From contig JAGGSL010000005.1 in NCBI GenBank assembly GCA_021159125.1, positions 1 through 13,663 on the forward strand: 13,663 nucleotides of DNA, read 5' to 3'. The notes beneath the pieces were generated by a model that saw only the letters and a list, made by a program, of their open reading frames with translations, searched no databases and was not told the origin of the DNA. Shown here one piece after another: positions 1-6,626 of the stretch; position 1 is the first letter of the stretch; every line of letters starts with the position of its first letter. The DNA comes from Thermoplasmata archaeon. Its GTDB lineage: Archaea; Thermoplasmatota; E2; UBA202; DSCA01. The translations under genes and the position numbers were made by a program.

Positions 1-870
1 GAGCAGAATAGTTGCGATAGCAGATGTTGACATAAGGAAAAGCATGATGGCTTTTTTGTCATAGTGGTCTGATAGAGAGCCTATGATGGGCTTCAGAATA
101 AAACCTCCGAGTGTGAGGATGGCAAAGGAAACGCCTGCCTCCATCTCGCTGAATGCCTTGCTTTCAATAAGATAAGTCGGAAAGAAAGAGATGTATCCTA
201 TCCATGAGAGAGTTGCAACAAGATTTATGGCAAAAATGAAAAGTATTTTTCTGTCTCTGAGCGCAGCCGCCCCGTCAACGAATCGCTTCAGTATCGATTC
301 ACCGTGAGGCAATTTTGTTGATTCTTCGGTGCATCTCAGGAAAAGGTACATGGCAAAAATGCCAAGACCTGCCCATATGAAAAAGAAAAGGCGCCAGTTG
401 AAAGATGCTATGACAGGGGCAACAATGGGCATGAAACCCGCCATCGAACCAAAACTTGCCTGTATGCCGAGCGCCTTTCCCCTCCTCTCTTTAAAGATGT
501 CGGAAAGCATGGCAATGCCTGCCGTGGGGAAACTTCCTCCCCCTATGCCGAGCAGTATGAGCATGAGAAAGAGCATCAGATAATGGACAGATAGGCCGAT
601 TAACAGATAGGCAACCGAAAATATTGCCATTGATGCAAGTATTGTAACCTTCCGCCCCTTCAGATCTGATATCACTCCGGAGGGAAACTGCATAAGCCCG
701 TAGAAAAACCACATGCCCGTGAGAGCAAGGCCGGCTTCTGCATGATTGATGTCAAAGCTTTTCTCTATGGTTACCAGAATCGTGGAGATGCTGAGCCTTC
801 CTGAGAATATAAGAAACCAGCCGAGAGAAACGCATATGAGAGCCATGTTTTCCTTGCTCATTTTTGGCAT
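1..870 (-). CDS. MFS transporter, N-terminal part (3' end cut by window edge)
   Basis: Reading the minus strand gives an uninterrupted frame of 290 codons with no stop before the window edge, so the C-terminal part of the protein is missing. The product is strongly hydrophobic with repeated membrane segments. The loop after the second segment carries the MFS motif A signature (GVISDLKGRKVT), and a glycine-rich fourth-segment region (LLGIGGGSFPTAG) follows, as in the major facilitator superfamily. A second half begins at about residue 210 after a charged central loop, matching the usual 6+6 layout. These are secondary transporters or efflux pumps in the cytoplasmic membrane; the substrate cannot be told. 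ATG at 870 is used because it is the first in-frame ATG after a TATA-like element; an in-frame ATG at 861 is nearly as good. The gene is divergent from the exported protein at 979. Confidence 0.88.
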   Translation of the reverse strand, partial: MPKMSKENMALICVSLGWFLIFSGRLSISTILVTIEKSFDINHAEAGLALTGMWFFYGLMQFPSGVISDLKGRKVTILASMAIFSVAYLLIGLSVHYLMLFLMLILLGIGGGSFPTAGIAMLSDIFKERRGKALGIQASFGSMAGFMPIVAPVIASFNWRLFFFIWAGLGIFAMYLFLRCTEESTKLPHGESILKRFVDGAAALRDRKILFIFAINLVATLSWIGYISFFPTYLIESKAFSEMEAGVSFAILTLGGFILKPIIGSLSDHYDKKAIMLFLMSTSAIATILL

Positions 871-905
871 TCTTATCCCAATTTCGACCGGGCAAATTGC
901 CTTAT

Positions 906-949
906 GTTTTAAAAAGTTATGGAAAAGTGCATTCATTAAGTTTTTAAAT
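906..949. promoter_or_regulatory. Divergent TATA-like elements between the MFS gene and the exported-protein gene
   Basis: The 108-base gap between divergent starts at 870 and 979 holds two A/T-rich boxes. One at 906-915 reads TTTTTAAAAC on the minus strand, about 41 bases from the MFS start. The other at 941-949 reads TTTTTAAAT on the plus strand, about 34 bases from the ATG at 979. Each would give a short leader by the archaeal rule that transcription starts about 25 bases after the TATA centre. This is inferred from sequence only, and the boxes are moderate matches. Confidence 0.4.
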
Positions 950-978
950 CGATATTGGATTATGTCCGGGGGCAGAAA

Positions 979-1830
979 ATGGCCGACAAGAAATGCAATA
1001 TAAGAAAAGGGCTGACTTTTATTATAGCGGCAATATTTATCAGCATTTCACTGATGCCGCTTGCCACACATTTTCCTCTGGCAGCAGGGGCAAGCAATGT
1101 AAGTGAAAAGAATTATATCGAGGTTGATGTGGCTCAATATGAAGCGGACGGTTCGGTTAACAAAAAAGTGGTAATGCTACCGGCAGATGAAGCAAATGAG
1201 CTGAAGGAACGCCTGATATCCGCAAAGACTTTCGAGGACAGATTTTTCATACTTAAGGAATACGGGCTCATTATGAAAGAATCGATGAAAAGCTGGCAAA
1301 ACGGAATGTATGAAAGGGCAAGCAAATTGGCCATCACGGAATCAGGGGCGCATCAGATAACATCGACATATGAAGAAATGGGACTTCTCAACCTTCCGAT
1401 ATTACTTAATTTCTTCTGCAGGATTAATGCCCTGTATGTCATAAGCGGCGAGGCGCATCTCGGGCTGCCACCGATAATCGGGCTGACCAAATTTTTGGGG
1501 GGTTCTGGAGTGCTGAGTTTCGATTTGGCAGACATGTGCTGGGGTGCTTTTGGCATGGTCGAGACAAAGGGGCTTTTAAGAACGCATACCATGGCTGCTG
1601 CTGCAAGTTTCATGGCCCTTACAGGATTTGTAGGCGTGCATGTCCACATTCCGTTTCTCCTTGACCTCTACAACGGTTTTTCGGCAATGACCTTTGCGGT
1701 CGGACTCGGGATGAAATACATAAACTTCAATTTGGCCACCTTCTCGCTGTTGAGCTTCGTCGTGGGAGCGCTGCTGATGCAGGGACTTTCCGGACTTAGC
1801 GGCGGCAGCGAAAGCGGCAGCGGCTCCTGA
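979..1830 (+). CDS. Exported or membrane-anchored protein of unknown function
   Basis: The 283-residue product is not recognised. A basic N terminus (MADKKCNIRK) is followed by a hydrophobic stretch at about residues 11-38, consistent with a signal peptide or anchor. The next ~95 residues are soluble-looking, mixed and charged. The second half is hydrophobic, with candidate membrane segments near residues 137-153, 204-220 and 251-267, and it contains a His pair (VHVH) near residue 219. It ends in a flexible Gly/Ser tail (SGGSESGSGS). The frame opens earlier at a TTG (955), but ATG 979 directly precedes a natural signal-peptide N terminus and lies at a sensible distance from the TATA-like box at 941-949. 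The gene is divergent from the MFS gene and precedes purC by 94 bases. Role, topology and partners are unknown. Confidence 0.7.
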   Translation: MADKKCNIRKGLTFIIAAIFISISLMPLATHFPLAAGASNVSEKNYIEVDVAQYEADGSVNKKVVMLPADEANELKERLISAKTFEDRFFILKEYGLIMKESMKSWQNGMYERASKLAITESGAHQITSTYEEMGLLNLPILLNFFCRINALYVISGEAHLGLPPIIGLTKFLGGSGVLSFDLADMCWGAFGMVETKGLLRTHTMAAAASFMALTGFVGVHVHIPFLLDLYNGFSAMTFAVGLGMKYINFNLATFSLLSFVVGALLMQGLSGLSGGSESGSGS

Positions 1831-1840
1831 GCTCTGCCCC

Positions 1841-1845
1841 TTTTT
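1841..1845 (+). terminator. T-tract after the exported-protein gene
   Basis: A run of five T follows a C-rich stretch just after the stop codon at 1830. Archaeal RNA polymerase commonly terminates at such T-tracts without a hairpin. It lies before the putative purC promoter. Short, so only a modest call. Confidence 0.35.
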
Positions 1846-1924
1846 CCATACTCCTTAAACCAAATTTAGGTGATGGCTAAATTAAACGGCGAAAAGTAAT
1901 AGTATCCCTGCTCCATACATTTAC

Positions 1925-2797
1925 ATGGAAGGGAAAGAACTCATGAGGAAGGGAAAGGTGAAGGAGGTCTATGACCTGGGCAACGGCATGCTGGAATTTT
2001 TGTTTACTGACAACATATCCGTATTTGATAAGATAATTCCGACAAGCATACGGCACAAAGGCGAGGTTCTATGCCGCACATCTGCCTTCTGGTTCAAAAA
2101 ATGCGAAGATATGGGAATAAAAACGCATTTTATAGATGCACATAAGAATACAATGCATGTCAAAAAATTTGATATAATAAAGGATTACTCAAAAATCGAC
2201 AAAGGAACAAAAAATTACGTCATACCTCTCGAAGTCATAGCCCGCTACTATGTCGCAGGGTCATTTTATGAGAGAGTGAAGGGGGATGGCATAAAATATG
2301 GCGAGAAATTGCCTGAGCCAGTAATAGAATTCACGACGAAATTTGAAGAATATGACAGAATGCTCAGCGAAGAGGAGGCGATGCGCATTGCAGGACTGGA
2401 TAAAGACGAAATAAATGAGATAAAAGAGGCTGTGCTGGGTATCGATGGTTATATGAATTCAGAGGTTGAGAAGAGAGGGCTCATACACGTTGACGGAAAG
2501 AAAGAGTTTGCATTTGACGAAGACCGCAATCTTGTATTGATTGACACATTCGGCACGCCCGATGAAGACAGATTCTGGGATAAGGAAAAATACAATAGAG
2601 GAGAATTTGAGGAATTGAGCAAGGAATTCGTACGCTCCTATTACAAAGAAACAGGGTATTACGACGAATTGAAGAGAGCGAGAGAAAACAACATGCCGGA
2701 GCCCCCCATCCCGCCCCTCCCCGACGACATGGCCGAAAAAGTAAGCGAGCTTTATGTATTAATGTATAAAAAGATAACCGGCATGAAATTCAGATAA
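1925..2797 (+). CDS. purC: Phosphoribosylaminoimidazole-succinocarboxamide synthase (SAICAR synthetase)
   Basis: Joins aspartate to CAIR using ATP to make SAICAR in de novo purine synthesis, in the cytoplasm. The 290-residue product begins with the ATP-grasp-like glycine-rich segment GKVKEVYDLG (residues 10-19), then DNISVFD near residue 29 and the RHKGEVLCRTSAFWF block. The family signature RYYVAGSFYERVKG lies near residue 110. The metal/nucleotide segment LVLIDTFGTPDEDRFW falls near residues 203-218, and PPIPPLPDDM precedes the C terminus. The length is at the upper side of the usual 235-300 range, and the protein appears complete. No other purine gene adjoins it. There is no Shine-Dalgarno before ATG 1925, so translation may be leaderless. 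A weak A/T-rich element near 1892-1903 lies at about the right distance. Confidence 0.96.
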   Translation: MEGKELMRKGKVKEVYDLGNGMLEFLFTDNISVFDKIIPTSIRHKGEVLCRTSAFWFKKCEDMGIKTHFIDAHKNTMHVKKFDIIKDYSKIDKGTKNYVIPLEVIARYYVAGSFYERVKGDGIKYGEKLPEPVIEFTTKFEEYDRMLSEEEAMRIAGLDKDEINEIKEAVLGIDGYMNSEVEKRGLIHVDGKKEFAFDEDRNLVLIDTFGTPDEDRFWDKEKYNRGEFEELSKEFVRSYYKETGYYDELKRARENNMPEPPIPPLPDDMAEKVSELYVLMYKKITGMKFR

Positions 2798-2826
2798 ACC
2801 TGCTGCATATTTCGTTCCGCAAGCAT

Positions 2827-2979
2827 TCATAACATCTCGGTTTTCCGCTGTATGCATGCTTTGCCTGCACCCGCAATGCACTCTTCTTTGCTGCCCTCGC
2901 CGTCCGCGAAAATTTCTCTCTGACCATTGATAGAAAATAGCATTTCTTCTGTCAGTTTTTTATCCGAACATGATGTCAT
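2827..2979 (-). CDS. Candidate 50-residue protein at the end of the hyp cluster
   Basis: A short frame, easily missed by length cut-offs, starts inside the winged-helix gene (20-base overlap with its end) and stops at 2827. It is preceded by GAGG nine bases upstream, the same core that precedes hypA and hypD in this cluster. The product is polar and has three Cys (residues 4, 34, 42), the last two in a Glu/Gly/Ala-rich segment (EECIAGAGKAC). No family is recognised. Support comes from the cluster-style overlap, the Shine-Dalgarno, and base composition that is richer in G+C than the other gaps here. Against it are its shortness and the lack of any known homologue I can name. A downstream in-frame ATG at 2943 would give a 38-residue version. 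It could also be a decayed extension of the upstream gene. Confidence 0.4.
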   Translation of the reverse strand: MTSCSDKKLTEEMLFSINGQREIFADGEGSKEECIAGAGKACIQRKTEML

Positions 2980-3268
2980 TCTCGTCTTCCTCTTTTTCCG
3001 CAATCCTGCTCCTTTTCCTCTTTATGAATTTCTTCTGATGTCTCCTGCCAACAAACGTAAAATCATGCCTCAGCAGCCTTACGAAAGTTTTTCCGGGCAA
3101 TGGCTCAATTTCCACAATTCCCTTGGATTGCAGCTTTATTAACTCAAATTCAGCATTTGATTTTGAAACATGCAGCTTTTTGCTTATTTCCTCCACTGTA
3201 ATTGGATAAAATTCCTGCAAAATTTTGATTATTTTTTCTTCCATTGTTCCTGTCTTGATTTCAATCAT
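2960..3268 (-). CDS. Small winged helix-turn-helix protein (putative transcriptional regulator)
   Basis: The 102-residue product has a winged-helix core at about residues 9-70. A first helix (EEKIIKILQEF) is followed by the turn-helix segment ITVEEISKKLHVSKSNAEFEL and a beta-wing ending near EIEPLPGKTFVRLLRH. The C-terminal third is very basic (residues around RRHQKKFIKRKRSR), then acidic. This suits a DNA-binding ArsR/MarR-like regulator, though the target and signal are unknown. ATG 3268 overlaps the hypD stop by 8 bases (ATGATTGA), which favours translational coupling; an in-frame ATG at 3244 is an alternative that keeps the whole domain. Being the distal part of the hyp cluster, it may regulate hydrogenase-related genes, but that is inference. 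Confidence 0.75.
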   Translation of the reverse strand: MIEIKTGTMEEKIIKILQEFYPITVEEISKKLHVSKSNAEFELIKLQSKGIVEIEPLPGKTFVRLLRHDFTFVGRRHQKKFIKRKRSRIAEKEEDENDIMFG

Positions 3269-4352
3269 TCTTGTACCTGTACTCTATGTTGCATGCCCCT
3301 TCGACCGAAACCATGCACGGGCCCACAGGATGAGCTGGATTGCATGCCTTCCCAAAGAGAGGACATTCTGCAGGGGGAATAAGTCCCCTCAAGACTTCGC
3401 CGCATCTGCAGCCAGGCGGCTCTTTAAATTCCATGCCTTCCATTTCCGCAAGTATGTCCTCAAATTTTTTCTCTGCATTGAAATCATCAAATTTTTTTCT
3501 CAAAACCATTTTTGAGCGTTCTATGACCGAAAAACCCCTCCATTTTGCATCTCCCGGCTCAAAAACCTCGTCAAGCATTTTCAGCGCCTTCTCATTACCC
3601 TCATATGCCACACATCTCGTATACTCATTTTCGACCTCGCCCCGCCCCTCCTCAACCTGCTTTGCAATCATCCATACGGCCATCATCACGTCTATTGGCT
3701 CAAACCCTGCTATGACCTGTGGGATGCCATACTGCCTGGATATTTCCTCATAAGCCTTAGCCCCTATTATCACTGAAACATGCCCCGGATCTATTATCCC
3801 GTCAAGCGCAATCTCCCCCATCCCAAGTATTCTAACAAGAGCGGGCGGAATGTACCGATGGCAGCTCACAACCGAAAAATTTTCTGGCAGCTCCCGCAGG
3901 AGGACGGCGGCGGTGGCGGGGGCAGTTGTTTCAAATCCGACTGCCATGAAGACCACTTCTTTGCCGTTCCCTTCCCTATCAAATTTCTCTGCAAGCTCGA
4001 CTGCCTCATTTATTCCATATACAATTCTGATATCCCCCCCGCCCGCCTTCACCGCCTGCAATGATTTCTTTGCTCCTGGCACTCTGACCATGTCTCCGAA
4101 AGTTGCAATTGTAACGCCATTTTCTGCAAGTTTTATCCCTGTTTCTATTTCCTCAGGGGTAGTAACGCAAACAGGACATCCCGGACCCTGTATTATTTTG
4201 ACTCCGCATTCGTTGAAGATGCTGTCAAGCCCGAATTTAACTATCGTATCCTGATGGGTACCGCATACATGCATAACCTGAATGTTCAGATTCATGTTCT
4301 TCAGGTTTCTGGTTATTAATTTTGAAAGCTCTTTATCTCTCATATGGAACAT
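3261..4352 (-). CDS. hypD: Hydrogenase maturation factor HypD
   Basis: Scaffold protein that works with HypC (and HypE/HypF, not seen here) to build the Fe(CN)2CO moiety of [NiFe] hydrogenase in the cytoplasm. The 363-residue length is typical. Conserved HypD motifs are clear: HVCGTHQ with Cys30 and His33, GPGCPVCVTP-like with Cys59 and Cys62, GFETTAPATA, SCHRYIPPA, and GFEPIDVM. A C-terminal Cys-rich iron-sulfur region spans residues 315-354 (Cys315, 317, 330, 337, 346, 354). ATG 4352 is chosen because GAGG lies six bases upstream; the in-frame ATG at 4343 has no such site. The chosen start overlaps the end of hypA by 20 bases. The order hypC-hypA-hypD in one transcript fits their joint role. 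Confidence 0.97.
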   Translation of the reverse strand: MFHMRDKELSKLITRNLKNMNLNIQVMHVCGTHQDTIVKFGLDSIFNECGVKIIQGPGCPVCVTTPEEIETGIKLAENGVTIATFGDMVRVPGAKKSLQAVKAGGGDIRIVYGINEAVELAEKFDREGNGKEVVFMAVGFETTAPATAAVLLRELPENFSVVSCHRYIPPALVRILGMGEIALDGIIDPGHVSVIIGAKAYEEISRQYGIPQVIAGFEPIDVMMAVWMIAKQVEEGRGEVENEYTRCVAYEGNEKALKMLDEVFEPGDAKWRGFSVIERSKMVLRKKFDDFNAEKKFEDILAEMEGMEFKEPPGCRCGEVLRGLIPPAECPLFGKACNPAHPVGPCMVSVEGACNIEYRYKND

Positions 4353-4722
4353 CTTCTACCTCTATCTCAATATTCTTTATCAAACATTCCCTCCCGCTTG
4401 TTATTTCAACATCGCTTCCGCAGAGAGGACATTTCAATATAGGGAACTGGATATGGAATTCTTCTTTTTCGTCATAGTTCACGTTCCCCTCATATCCGCA
4501 TTTGCATCTCACTTTTGGTGCAACTTTTTCAATAACCAGTTCCGCGCCCTCCATTTCCGTGCCTTTTGTCAGCACCTCGAATGCAAATCTGAGTTGCTCC
4601 TCGCCCAGAAAAGTAAGTTCACCTATCTCGAGCCAGACCTTTGTTATGGCTTTTGCATTATGCTTTTTCCCTTCCTCCCTGATTGCGCTTACAATACCTT
4701 CCATTGTAGAAAACTCATGCAT
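4333..4722 (-). CDS. hypA: Hydrogenase nickel-insertion protein HypA
   Basis: Delivers nickel, usually with the GTPase HypB, to the large subunit of [NiFe] hydrogenase. The 129-residue product starts with Met-His-Glu, where His2 and the N terminus form the nickel site in the family. The zinc domain carries Cys73 and Cys75 (CKCGYEG) and Cys98 and Cys101 (CPLCGS). The first pair is spaced C-x-C rather than the commoner C-x-x-C. The alpha/beta core (IGELTFLGEEQLRFAFEVLT) matches the family. The ATG overlaps the hypC stop by 8 bases, and GAGG lies six bases before the ATG. HypB is absent from the window, so the GTPase partner must be encoded elsewhere or be dispensable. Confidence 0.95.
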   Translation of the reverse strand: MHEFSTMEGIVSAIREEGKKHNAKAITKVWLEIGELTFLGEEQLRFAFEVLTKGTEMEGAELVIEKVAPKVRCKCGYEGNVNYDEKEEFHIQFPILKCPLCGSDVEITSGRECLIKNIEIEVEDVPYER

Positions 4723-4939
4723 TATCTTCCTCGATAATTTCTCTGAATATTTTTAATGTTTCCTTTGCCTCCTTTGCATCAAGAATCTGTATGGCAAAAC
4801 CTGCATGAACGATGACATAATCCCCCACCGAGGCATCAACAAGGGAGATGTCAGCATTTCTTACAGTGCCTTCCCCATAGTCAATTTTTGCAGTATTGCC
4901 ATCAATGGAAAGCACCTTCCCGGGTATTGCAAGGCACAT
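4715..4939 (-). CDS. hypC: Hydrogenase assembly chaperone HypC
   Basis: Small chaperone that binds HypD during Fe(CN)2CO assembly and then escorts the hydrogenase large-subunit precursor. The 74-residue length is typical. The invariant Met-Cys-Leu-Ala-Ile-Pro-Gly N terminus is present; Cys2 is the functional cysteine after Met removal. The family's GDYVIVHAGFAI block is at about residues 39-50, and the C-terminal helix is acidic. A TATA-like box centred about 25 bases upstream of the ATG, overlapping the nob1 stop codon, suggests its own leaderless start. It may also be read through from nob1, 28 bases upstream. Confidence 0.97.
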   Translation of the reverse strand: MCLAIPGKVLSIDGNTAKIDYGEGTVRNADISLVDASVGDYVIVHAGFAIQILDAKEAKETLKIFREIIEEDNA

Positions 4940-4957
4940 GTATTCGGAATATGCACG

Positions 4958-4970
4958 CCATATAAAATCA
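4958..4970 (-). promoter_or_regulatory. TATA box for the hyp genes, overlapping the nob1 stop
   Basis: The minus strand reads TTTTATATGG, centred near 4964 and 25 bases before the hypC ATG at 4939. That is the spacing expected for an archaeal promoter giving a leaderless hypC message. No Shine-Dalgarno lies before hypC, whereas the downstream hypA and hypD have one, which agrees with hypC being first on a leaderless transcript. Sequence inference only. Confidence 0.55.
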
Positions 4971-5447
4971 CTTCCATCTCACCCTTTTTATTTTCCCGCC
5001 GCAAACAGGACATTCCTTAATTCCCGCCTCGACAAATTTTCCGCAGGATGCACACCTATATCTCCAGTAAAACTTCTTTTTTATGCCCTCCTGAAGTACC
5101 CCCTCGTAGTCAATTCCGGCATGAGAGGCAACATTCTGCATCGCATAGTCATCTGTAAAGAGTCTGCTATTTTTTAGGTGAAAGGCAAGTGCAAGCACTT
5201 CCACATCTGCTTCGGAAAGATTCTCCATGTCGCCCGTATCTATTGCTGCCTCTCTGATTTTTTCTATTGCGCTTTCCGGAGGGGCAATGACTTTCATTCC
5301 TGCATCTATTGAGTACTGCATGAGGCGCCAGGAATGCCCGCCCTCACTGAATTCTTTTATAACCGACGGAGATGTTACGACCTGGTCTGCCATGCCGAAA
5401 TAGAATTTTCCTGAAAGAATGGCTGATGTGTCGAGAACCGCTATCAT
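4968..5447 (-). CDS. nob1: rRNA maturation endonuclease Nob1 (PIN domain plus zinc ribbon)
   Basis: Cuts the 3' end of 16S rRNA during small-subunit maturation in archaea and eukaryotes. The 159-residue product begins with a PIN domain: Asp6 in VLDTSAIL, Glu32 in IKEFSEGG, Glu79/Asp81 in SEADVEVLALA, and Asp99/Asp100 in LFTDDYAMQNVA are the expected acidic metal ligands. A C-terminal zinc ribbon has Cys132, Cys135, Cys146 and Cys149 (CASC and CPVC), then a short basic tail. PIN followed by zinc ribbon is diagnostic of Nob1 rather than a VapC toxin, and no antitoxin gene adjoins. It heads the minus-strand cluster, and its promoter region is shared back to back with queD. Confidence 0.93.
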   Translation of the reverse strand: MIAVLDTSAILSGKFYFGMADQVVTSPSVIKEFSEGGHSWRLMQYSIDAGMKVIAPPESAIEKIREAAIDTGDMENLSEADVEVLALAFHLKNSRLFTDDYAMQNVASHAGIDYEGVLQEGIKKKFYWRYRCASCGKFVEAGIKECPVCGGKIKRVRWK

Positions 5448-5455
5448 TGCATAAG

Positions 5456-5478
5456 TATTTTAAAGCATATTGATATAA
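5456..5478. promoter_or_regulatory. Compact divergent promoter for nob1 and queD
   Basis: Only 37 bases separate the two ATG codons (5447 minus, 5485 plus). On the plus strand TATTTTAAA (5456-5464) is centred about 25 bases before the queD ATG. On the minus strand TTATATC (5472-5478) is centred about 28 bases before the nob1 ATG. Both messages would be leaderless or nearly so, and neither start has a Shine-Dalgarno. Each promoter's box lies in the initiation zone of the other, so simultaneous occupancy is probably limited. Sequence inference. Confidence 0.6.
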
Positions 5479-5484
5479 GTTTTT

Positions 5485-5958
5485 ATGAAGGTGAAAGTGG
5501 ATGGATGGCGCTCTCACATAGTATTTTCGTCAGCCCATTTCATTCCAGATTATGAAAGATGCGGACGGCTCCATGGCCATTCATATGCAATTCATGCATC
5601 GGTGGACGGCGAGGCGGATGAAATGGGGATTGTTGTTGATTTCGGGGAGCTAAAAAGAGCGATGAAAAAAATAGCAGATGAACTTGACCACCATATGCTC
5701 ATACCTGAAAAAGGAGGTTTGGAAATTTCTGTACATCAAGGAGAGGTTGAGGTGGTGTTTGACAGAAAAAGATATATTTTCCCGGAGGAGGACTGCAAAC
5801 TCCTGCCGATAAACTCATCCTCGGCAGAAAGCCTCGCATCATATGTTCTGGCTCGCATAATCGAGGAAATTGATATCCCGGCAAATGTGAATATGATTGA
5901 GGTAGGCGTTGATGAAGGTTTTGGGCAGGGGGCATGGGTCTCGAAAAAATTGAGGTGA
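5485..5958 (+). CDS. queD: 6-carboxy-tetrahydropterin synthase QueD (PTPS family)
   Basis: Converts dihydroneopterin triphosphate to 6-carboxy-5,6,7,8-tetrahydropterin, an early step to preQ0, and here toward archaeosine in tRNA. The zinc ligands are His18 (FSSAHF), His30 and His32 (LHGHSY). The catalytic Cys26 sits in the CGRLHGH arrangement typical of QueD, with Asp68-His69 (ELDHHML) and a C-terminal Glu139 (IEVGVDEG) also present. At 157 residues it is longer than the ~120 of bacterial QueD; the extra length is an insert near residues 80-112 before the SSSAESLASY helix. The gene is first in a queD-queC-queE operon, which argues for QueD over a pterin-salvage PTPS. The queC Shine-Dalgarno lies over its stop codon. 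Confidence 0.94.
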   Translation: MKVKVDGWRSHIVFSSAHFIPDYERCGRLHGHSYAIHASVDGEADEMGIVVDFGELKRAMKKIADELDHHMLIPEKGGLEISVHQGEVEVVFDRKRYIFPEEDCKLLPINSSSAESLASYVLARIIEEIDIPANVNMIEVGVDEGFGQGAWVSKKLR

Positions 5959-5961
5959 AAA

Positions 5962-6624
5962 ATGAAAGCTGTCTGCCTTTTATCAGGAGGAATGGATTCA
6001 TGCGTGACTGCGGCCATAGCGAGAGAGATGGGCTATGAGATATATGCAATAACATTTGATTACGGGCAGAGAAACCGCAAGGAGATAGAGAGTGCGATGA
6101 AAGTTGCAGCTGCCTTACAAGCAAAAGAGCATAAGATAATAAAGGCGGACTTGAGAACTTTTGGCAAGTCAGCACTCACTGACAATATAGAAGTTCCAGA
6201 ATTTGAGAACGGACGGAATGAAATACCGCCAACATACGTTCCTGCAAGAAACACCATATTTCTGTCATACGGGCTTGCTTACGCCGAAACCATAGATGCA
6301 GATGCAGTATTTATAGGGGCAAACGCTGTAGATTATTCCGGCTACCCTGACTGCAGGAAGGAATATATAGAAGCATACCAGAAAGTGGCAGACCTGGGAA
6401 CGAAGAGGGGGGCGGAAGGGAAGCCGATAAAAATTATTGCTCCCATCATTGATATGTCAAAGGGGGAAATTGTCAAAAAAGGTGTGGAGTTGAATGCCCC
6501 ATTTGAGCATACATGGTCATGCTACAGAAGCGGCGATAAGGCATGCGGGAAATGCGACTCCTGCGTCCTCCGCCTCAAGGGATTTGAGGAAGCCGGAGTG
6601 AAAGACCCAATTGAGTATGAGTGA
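5962..6624 (+). CDS. queC: 7-cyano-7-deazaguanine (preQ0) synthase QueC
   Basis: ATP-dependent ligase that turns 7-carboxy-7-deazaguanine into preQ0. The 220-residue product has the N-type ATP-pyrophosphatase loop SGGMDS at residues 8-13, then FDYGQRNRKEIE and the YVPARNTIFLSYGLAYAE block. GANAVDYSGYPDCR is the family's substrate region. The zinc site at the C terminus is complete, with Cys187, Cys195, Cys198 and Cys201 (WSCYRSG and CGKCDSC). The start lies three bases after the queD stop with GAGGTGA immediately upstream, so the two genes are probably translated together. The stop is next to the queE start. Typical length, no defects seen. Confidence 0.97.
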   Translation: MKAVCLLSGGMDSCVTAAIAREMGYEIYAITFDYGQRNRKEIESAMKVAAALQAKEHKIIKADLRTFGKSALTDNIEVPEFENGRNEIPPTYVPARNTIFLSYGLAYAETIDADAVFIGANAVDYSGYPDCRKEYIEAYQKVADLGTKRGAEGKPIKIIAPIIDMSKGEIVKKGVELNAPFEHTWSCYRSGDKACGKCDSCVLRLKGFEEAGVKDPIEYE

Positions 6625-6626
6625 AT

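Noticed and set aside
329..1003. Plus-strand and other minus-strand short frames over the MFS gene
   Set aside because: The continuous 290-codon minus-strand frame with MFS motif A explains this region.
3340..4254. Plus-strand open frames across the hypD region
   Set aside because: They are antisense shadows; the minus-strand frame is a full-length HypD with all family motifs.
4968..5447. PIN-domain protein as a VapC-type toxin
   Set aside because: The C-terminal four-cysteine zinc ribbon and the absence of an antitoxin gene fit Nob1 instead.
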